The notes beneath the pieces were generated by a model. The model saw nothing but the letters and a program-made list of their open reading frames with translations, was not told the origin of the DNA and searched no databases. A stretch of 64,000 bases of DNA from DMER64 sp049652385. GTDB taxonomy: Bacteria > Bacteroidota > Bacteroidia > Bacteroidales > UBA932. The first letter of the stretch is position 1. Each line of letters opens with the position of its first letter. Of this stretch, positions 59,667 through 64,000 are shown piece by piece. The stretch is taken from NCBI GenBank assembly GCA_049652385.1, contig JBASDX010000008.1, forward strand, positions 124,001-188,000, in the 5' to 3' direction. The position numbers and the translations under genes are program-made.

Positions 59667-59707
59667 AGAAAAAAATGCCCAAATTTGCAGTGGAAAAAAA
59701 GAGAGAA

Positions 59708-60733
59708 ATGGCCTATATCTTAGGGATAGAATCTTCCTGTGACGATACTTCTGCAGCTGTTTTAAAAGACACACAGATGCTGTCCAATATCATGGCAACC
59801 CAGGAGGATGTGCATAAGAAATTTGGAGGAGTAGTGCCGGAACTGGCCGGCAGGGCACATCAACAACACATTGTACCGGTAGTGCGGCGTGCTTTGGAAG
59901 AAGCCGGTATCGGCGTACAGGATTTAGATGCTATTGCCTTTACCCGGGGACCGGGTTTGTTGGGTTCTCTTCTGGTGGGCATATCTTTTGCCAAAGGATT
60001 ATCGATAGCGGCGAACCTTCCTTTGATAGAAGTCAATCACCTGACAGGACACGTACTCAGTCACTTCATTGATACAGATAAGAAAACCCGTAAGCCGGCG
60101 TTTCCTTTTCTTTGCCTGCTTGTTTCCGGAGGACATACGCAAATTCTTCAAGTACATGCACCATTGGAGTTTACGATTCTGGGGCAAACCATTGATGACG
60201 CTGTGGGAGAAGCTTTTGATAAAGGAGCCAAATTATTGGGACTAGAATATCCGGGAGGTCCACAGATAGATAAATGGGCAGCTGAGGGCAATCCTCATTT
60301 GTTTTCGTTTGCACGTCCTCGCATTCAGGCACTTGACTTTAGTTTCAGCGGTGTCAAGACGTCTTTTCTTTATTTTTTAAGGGACAGAGAACGTGAAGAA
60401 CCGGGGTTTATCATAAGCAACAGGGCTCATTTAGCTGCAGGTCTTCAACAAACTCTTATAGATATCCTCATGGACAAAATAGCTGCGGCTGTTGCATGTA
60501 CCGGTATAAACCGTATTGCATTGGCCGGAGGGGTTTCTGCCAATAGTGGTTTACGGAATCGTATGAAAAAGGAAGCAGAAAAACACGACTGGGACGTTTA
60601 TTTGCCTCCTTTACATTTTACTACTGATAATGCGGCCATGATTGCCGTAACGGGATATTATAAATGGCTGGAAGGTCGTTATACCGGATTGGACAGTACT
60701 CCGGTTACCAGAAGCAGCCGGATGCCCCGCTGA
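59708..60733 (+). CDS. tsaD: tRNA N6-adenosine threonylcarbamoyltransferase TsaD
   Basis: 341 residues from ATG 59708 (MAYILGIESSCDDTSAAV, the canonical N-terminus). An ATG at 59675 and the frame back to 59570 would overlap tamB and its promoter. ASKHA fold with the metal-binding histidines in AGRAHQQHIVP and NHLTGHVLSH, and the ligand region LLVSGGHTQIL. Transfers the threonylcarbamoyl group to A37 of ANN-decoding tRNAs; the product t6A is the substrate of TcdA (9749). Its stop TGA directly abuts the stop of the convergent slyD-like gene (TGATCA). Confidence 0.96.
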   Translation: MAYILGIESSCDDTSAAVLKDTQMLSNIMATQEDVHKKFGGVVPELAGRAHQQHIVPVVRRALEEAGIGVQDLDAIAFTRGPGLLGSLLVGISFAKGLSIAANLPLIEVNHLTGHVLSHFIDTDKKTRKPAFPFLCLLVSGGHTQILQVHAPLEFTILGQTIDDAVGEAFDKGAKLLGLEYPGGPQIDKWAAEGNPHLFSFARPRIQALDFSFSGVKTSFLYFLRDREREEPGFIISNRAHLAAGLQQTLIDILMDKIAAAVACTGINRIALAGGVSANSGLRNRMKKEAEKHDWDVYLPPLHFTTDNAAMIAVTGYYKWLEGRYTGLDSTPVTRSSRMPR

Positions 60734-61267
60734 TCAACCACAACCGGCACATCCTTCACAACTGCCTGCACAACCTGAGACAGCTCTTTCTCCGTATAAC
60801 CCTTCAATAAGTTCTTTTTCTGTGGCTTCCCTGATATCAACTACTTTTCCAGAAAAATGTAACGCACAACCGGCCAGCGGGTGATTAAAATTCATTTTCA
60901 CGGAATCTGCCAGGATATCTTCTACAATGCCGTTCACGCGGTTTCCTTGAGTATCTTGCATAGGGATGATTTTGTCTTTCACCAAAAGGCCATCTTCAAT
61001 TTTCCCGTTTACTTTAAACAGGTCTTTGGGAAGTTCAACAATGGCATCGGGATCAATTTCTCCGTATCCTTCTTTTGCTGACAATACGAAAGAAAAAGAA
61101 TCACCTGTTTTTTTACCTTTTATTTGTTCTTCAAAAGCTTGTAGTAAGTAACCCAATCCATATATAAATTGCATGGGTTTTTCATCCGTAACTGTTTCTA
61201 TGACATCTCCGTCAACTACAAGTGTATAAGAGAGTGAAACTACTTTTTCGTCTGAAATGGTCATCAT
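60734..61267 (-). CDS. SlyD-like FKBP peptidyl-prolyl isomerase with Cys-rich tail
   Basis: 177 residues (176 if the second ATG at 61264 is used). FKBP domain split by an IF insert as in SlyD: about 1-65 (VSLSYTLVVDGDVIETV, MQFIYGLGYLLQAFEEQIKGKKTGD) and about 130-150, with the chaperone insert between. The C-terminus is VSGCAGSCEGCAGCG: four Cys and no His, where E. coli SlyD has a His-rich nickel-binding tail. Likely cytosolic folding helper with metal binding. Last gene of the tldE-nhaC-slyD run. Confidence 0.88.
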   Translation of the reverse strand: MMTISDEKVVSLSYTLVVDGDVIETVTDEKPMQFIYGLGYLLQAFEEQIKGKKTGDSFSFVLSAKEGYGEIDPDAIVELPKDLFKVNGKIEDGLLVKDKIIPMQDTQGNRVNGIVEDILADSVKMNFNHPLAGCALHFSGKVVDIREATEKELIEGLYGERAVSGCAGSCEGCAGCG

Positions 61268-61277
61268 ATTGTATGTG

Positions 61278-62684
61278 TTAATTGGTTATTCGTCTGATTT
61301 TATATCCTACTGCAGCTGCAAACAAAGAGAATACGGGAAGTATCAAATTAAAAAAGCAATAGGGGAGGTATGTCAAAGTAGCTACATTTAGTACGGTAGA
61401 TTGTGCAACGGCACACGTGTTCCATGGAACAAGCACAGAAGTAACCGTCGCGGATTCCTCAATTGTACGTGAAAGCAACTCCGGGGCATAACCTTTTTTC
61501 TTGTACGTTTCGGAAAACATGCTCCCTGGCATGATAATGGCCATATATTGATCTCCCAGTGTCATGTTGAAAAAAATCCCTGTACCCAAAGTAGCAGCTA
61601 TGGTTGAAAACGTGTTCTTCATAAGTTTGAGCAGATATTGTGTTATTACATGAATCATGCCAGAGGCAGTCATGATGCCAGCATAGACAATAACACACAA
61701 TATAAGCCAGACCGTATTCATCATTCCTGCCATGCCGTTGGTGGTCGTCAGGTTGTTCAATATAGTATCCCCCGTATCTATTTCCACATGTGCGGCAATC
61801 ATGGTGACAGCCGCTCCAAAGCGTCCTCCTCCGATCGTATCGCATATTTGCGGTTGAAATATAACAGCTGCCATGGCGCCTGCAATGGCAGATAGAAGCA
61901 AGGTGATAAAAGGGGGTACTTTTTTAATGACCAGCACTATGGTGATAAGGGGTATAAGCAACAGCCATCCGGAAATATAAAAAGTACTTTGTAGCGCATC
62001 CAGCTGGAGTTGAATGTCAACGGCTGCTTCTGTGGGTATGACAAGACCGGCTATGAGATATATAATAAGACAAATGATATAAACGGGGATACTGTTAACC
62101 ATCATATATCTGATATGAGTAAAAAGCGGCACATTGCAAAAGGAAGAAGCCAGATTGGTGGTATCTGACAGAGGTGACACCTGATCTCCAAAATACGCAC
62201 CCGATATGATGGCTCCGGCCAGCCAGGGAGTGGGGAATCCGATAATCTGACCGGCTCCCAGCAAGGCAACGCCAAAGGTGCCCACTGTGCTCCAGGAACT
62301 TCCCGTTACCAAAGAAATGATACTGCTGATAATAAAAGCCAATGGTAAAAATACAGCCGGATGAATAATTTTCAGTCCGTAATAAATCATGGTCGGGATG
62401 ATACCGCTACTCATCCAGCTTCCTATGAGAGCTCCAATGGCAATGAGTATAAGTATGGCCGGATAAGTATTTTTTAAATGGGTTAACATGCCCTCTTCAG
62501 CTTGTGACCATGTCATTCCGTAGAAAATACGTGCAATGGCAAACGCAATAACGGCCACAAAAAGTAAGGTAAATTGCGAAGGGCCTGCTGTTACTTTGTC
62601 TCCAAATATCCGAACGCATGTAAAGATTATTACAATGAGCAATAAAAGAGGGATGAGACTGACAATGAGTGGAGGTTTTTTCAT
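61278..62684 (-). CDS. nhaC: Na+/H+ antiporter NhaC-type
   Basis: 468 residues, about 11-12 membrane segments. Motifs of the NhaC family: GALIGSWMSSGIIPTMIYYG (about 80-99), SLVTGSSWSTVGTFGVALLG (about 123-142), SGAYFGDQVSPLSDTTNLAS (about 161-180, with the conserved polar residues) and LVPWNTCAVAQSTVL near the C-terminus. Exchanges Na+ for H+ across the inner membrane, though some relatives carry malate/lactate instead. Between tldE and the slyD-like gene, gaps of 8 and 10 nt. Confidence 0.92.
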   Translation of the reverse strand: MKKPPLIVSLIPLLLLIVIIFTCVRIFGDKVTAGPSQFTLLFVAVIAFAIARIFYGMTWSQAEEGMLTHLKNTYPAILILIAIGALIGSWMSSGIIPTMIYYGLKIIHPAVFLPLAFIISSIISLVTGSSWSTVGTFGVALLGAGQIIGFPTPWLAGAIISGAYFGDQVSPLSDTTNLASSFCNVPLFTHIRYMMVNSIPVYIICLIIYLIAGLVIPTEAAVDIQLQLDALQSTFYISGWLLLIPLITIVLVIKKVPPFITLLLSAIAGAMAAVIFQPQICDTIGGGRFGAAVTMIAAHVEIDTGDTILNNLTTTNGMAGMMNTVWLILCVIVYAGIMTASGMIHVITQYLLKLMKNTFSTIAATLGTGIFFNMTLGDQYMAIIMPGSMFSETYKKKGYAPELLSRTIEESATVTSVLVPWNTCAVAQSTVLNVATLTYLPYCFFNLILPVFSLFAAAVGYKIRRITN

Positions 62685-62692
62685 ATGTTTAT

Positions 62693-63979
62693 TTATAATC
62701 CTGCCAAATCAACCTGGTCAAACAGCAAAGAAGGCAGAAGCCGGGAAGAAAAGATGTATATATCATCTCCGGCCATTTGTAATTGGTTCCAAAGTGAGAT
62801 CATGTTCCCTGTCATGACCATTTCGTTAATGGGGGTGACCATCTTGCCCTTTTCTACTAAAAAACCCTCTATACCGTATGAAAAATCTCCGGTCGCCGGA
62901 TTGCAATTACCTCCGTTAAAACCTGTTACAAGAACGCCGTAATGCATCTGTTTTGCCAGGGAAAGCATATCTCCTTTTCCACCTGTCAGGATTAACGTGG
63001 AAGGAGCAGATACGGTAACGGGCATCTGCATCTTTGCGGCATAATAAGTATTTAGATAGAAAAGTAGCAGTACGCCTTGATCTATAACCGTTCTTTTTTT
63101 GGTTGCGATACCTTCTTGATCAAAAAAACTGTAAGCGGGAACTCCTTTTTTGTGTGGATGATCGATTAAGGTCAGAACGGGTGAAGCTATACGTTTATCA
63201 AGACTGTTCAAAAGAAACGAATTTTTTTGCTGAAGGAGTGACCCGGACAAAGCTTCTATGACAGGTGCAAGCAAAGTAGATGCTGCTCTGTTTTCTACTA
63301 CAACAGGGTATCGGCCCGAACGGATTCTTTTAGGATCTCTTTTGGCCAAAGCTCTCTCCAGTGCTTTAGTGGCACATGTTGCGACAACCGGAAGAGCTTC
63401 GGGATGTGTACCGCCTGCATATTCCCAATCGGAAGGACGCGTATTGTGTTTTCCACTGACACTGCATTCTGCCCATATACCGAACCAGCTTTTTTCTGAA
63501 GTACAATGCAACCCATTGGAATCAGCTATATGTACCCATCTTAAAGAATCACTGAAATGTGCCGTTGCATTGATGAGTGCCTTATTTTTATTTTGTACTG
63601 CGCCTGTACAAGAAAATAACAAATCTTTTTTTGTCTCTGTAGGAAGCTCTCCTGAAAAGGCATCTTGCAAAGAAGGACCTTTGTATTGCAAATCTCCGGG
63701 GACCAACTGTCTGAAGGGATCAGGTTCTAAAAGTTTAACAGAAGCTATTGATTCGTCCAGCAATTTGTTCAGATTGTCTGTGTTCGTCGTATTTGTGGAA
63801 CAAGTCCCGTAGCGTCCGTCGGCAAATAAATGGATATGCAAAACAGATTCAACGGAACTCTGGATTTTTTCCAACGTATTGTTTAAAACCGTAAGTTCAT
63901 TGGAAGTTTCTTTGACAGCAGTGACACGGACATGCGAGGCTCCTTTCCTGAGAGCAGCCTGCAAGACGTATTCCGTCAT
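62693..63979 (-). CDS. tldE: TldE/PmbA-like protein of the TldD/TldE protease
   Basis: 428 residues, TldD/PmbA family. N-terminal domain (MTEYVLQAALRKGASHVRV, NNTLEKIQSSVESVLHIHLF) and C-terminal domain (GRYPVVVENRAASTLLAPVIEALSG, SFFDQEGIATKKRTVIDQGVL). No HExxxH zinc motif is present, so it is the TldE-type partner rather than catalytic TldD. On the minus strand the 21 nt left before the window edge also read open in another frame into a TGA that overlaps its start (ATGA), consistent with an upstream tldD gene just outside; this is inference from a very short stretch. Confidence 0.88.
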   Translation of the reverse strand: MTEYVLQAALRKGASHVRVTAVKETSNELTVLNNTLEKIQSSVESVLHIHLFADGRYGTCSTNTTNTDNLNKLLDESIASVKLLEPDPFRQLVPGDLQYKGPSLQDAFSGELPTETKKDLLFSCTGAVQNKNKALINATAHFSDSLRWVHIADSNGLHCTSEKSWFGIWAECSVSGKHNTRPSDWEYAGGTHPEALPVVATCATKALERALAKRDPKRIRSGRYPVVVENRAASTLLAPVIEALSGSLLQQKNSFLLNSLDKRIASPVLTLIDHPHKKGVPAYSFFDQEGIATKKRTVIDQGVLLLFYLNTYYAAKMQMPVTVSAPSTLILTGGKGDMLSLAKQMHYGVLVTGFNGGNCNPATGDFSYGIEGFLVEKGKMVTPINEMVMTGNMISLWNQLQMAGDDIYIFSSRLLPSLLFDQVDLAGL

Positions 63980-64000
63980 TTCTTGTAACAGGTAACGGTC

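Noticed and set aside
1..64000. CRISPR arrays, insertion sequences, prophage or plasmid-type genes, tRNA or rRNA genes
   Set aside because: No repeat-spacer pattern, transposase, integrase or phage gene was found, and the intergenic gaps are too short or have no cloverleaf-like sequence. The window reads as ordinary core chromosome apart from the hyd region and a few lipoproteins.

Overview
The window is a dense chromosomal segment of a Bacteroidota bacterium, most likely an anaerobic Bacteroidales-type organism. The evidence is the promoter style (repeated TAnnTTTG -7 boxes), clade-typical genes (DUF4295 after rpmG, DUF4199, GldI-like FKBP lipoproteins, BACON and DUF4493/DUF6359 lipoproteins, a Rho with a large low-complexity insertion) and an anaerobic electron-bifurcating [FeFe]-hydrogenase operon. 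I cannot name the species. I see no rRNA, tRNA, insertion sequence, prophage or CRISPR array, and no gene-free stretch longer than about 210 bases.

Layout. 1-2307: a truncated NrnA-type DHH phosphoesterase followed by two GldI-like peptidyl-prolyl isomerase lipoproteins. 2428-8108: two surface lipoproteins (DUF4493/DUF6359, and BACON/thioredoxin) flanking a 1078-residue multi-cofactor FAD oxidoreductase. 8197-19855: one long co-directional run. It starts with SAM hydroxide adenosyltransferase, mazG, tcdA and a GNAT-like protein, continues through a six-gene regulatory-looking module, and ends with the structural genes of a bifurcating hydrogenase (hydD-like, hydB, hydA, hydC), closed by a strong terminator. 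19949-26219: prfA-pyrF, convergent birA, then rsfS-ftsH-cdsA-psd. 26221-29743: dnaA-pepD-rpe on the minus strand. 29954-34765: an MCE protein and a cell-wall amidase, divergent from lptD. 34838-39886: rho, convergent with an operon of DUF1573 protein, meaB and a metal exporter. 39972-44959: a small ferredoxin, secA and lpd. 44963-46461: a GT2 glycosyltransferase and a DUF4199 protein. 46530-55183: translation and secretion genes thrS-infC-rpmI-rplT-lepB, rpmB-rpmG-DUF4295 and ftsY-pheT. 55195-63979: tamB divergent from tsaD, then tldE-nhaC-slyD on the minus strand.

The most interesting system is 11625-15322: two DRTGG-like proteins, an RsbW-like ATPase, a sensory-type [FeFe]-hydrogenase-like protein, a PHP phosphoesterase and a stand-alone GHKL ATPase, directly upstream of hydD/B/A/C. 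The hydrogenase-like protein keeps the four cysteine ligands of the H-cluster cubane but has lost the catalytic proton-relay cysteine, so it looks like a redox or H2 sensor. The two kinase-like ATPases have no phospho-acceptor domain or receiver of their own. I infer a cytoplasmic signalling module that tunes the hydrogenase. Similar neighbourhoods occur, as far as I recall, around bifurcating hydrogenases of Thermotogae and Clostridia, but I know of no worked-out mechanism.

Two expression features also stand out. infC has no ATG, GTG or TTG codon that would give a full-length protein, but it has an AUC codon 8 nt after a perfect AGGAGG. At least five genes (8197, birA, lptD, thrS, ftsY) have a -7 box ending only 5-7 nt before the start codon, which predicts leaderless or nearly leaderless mRNAs.
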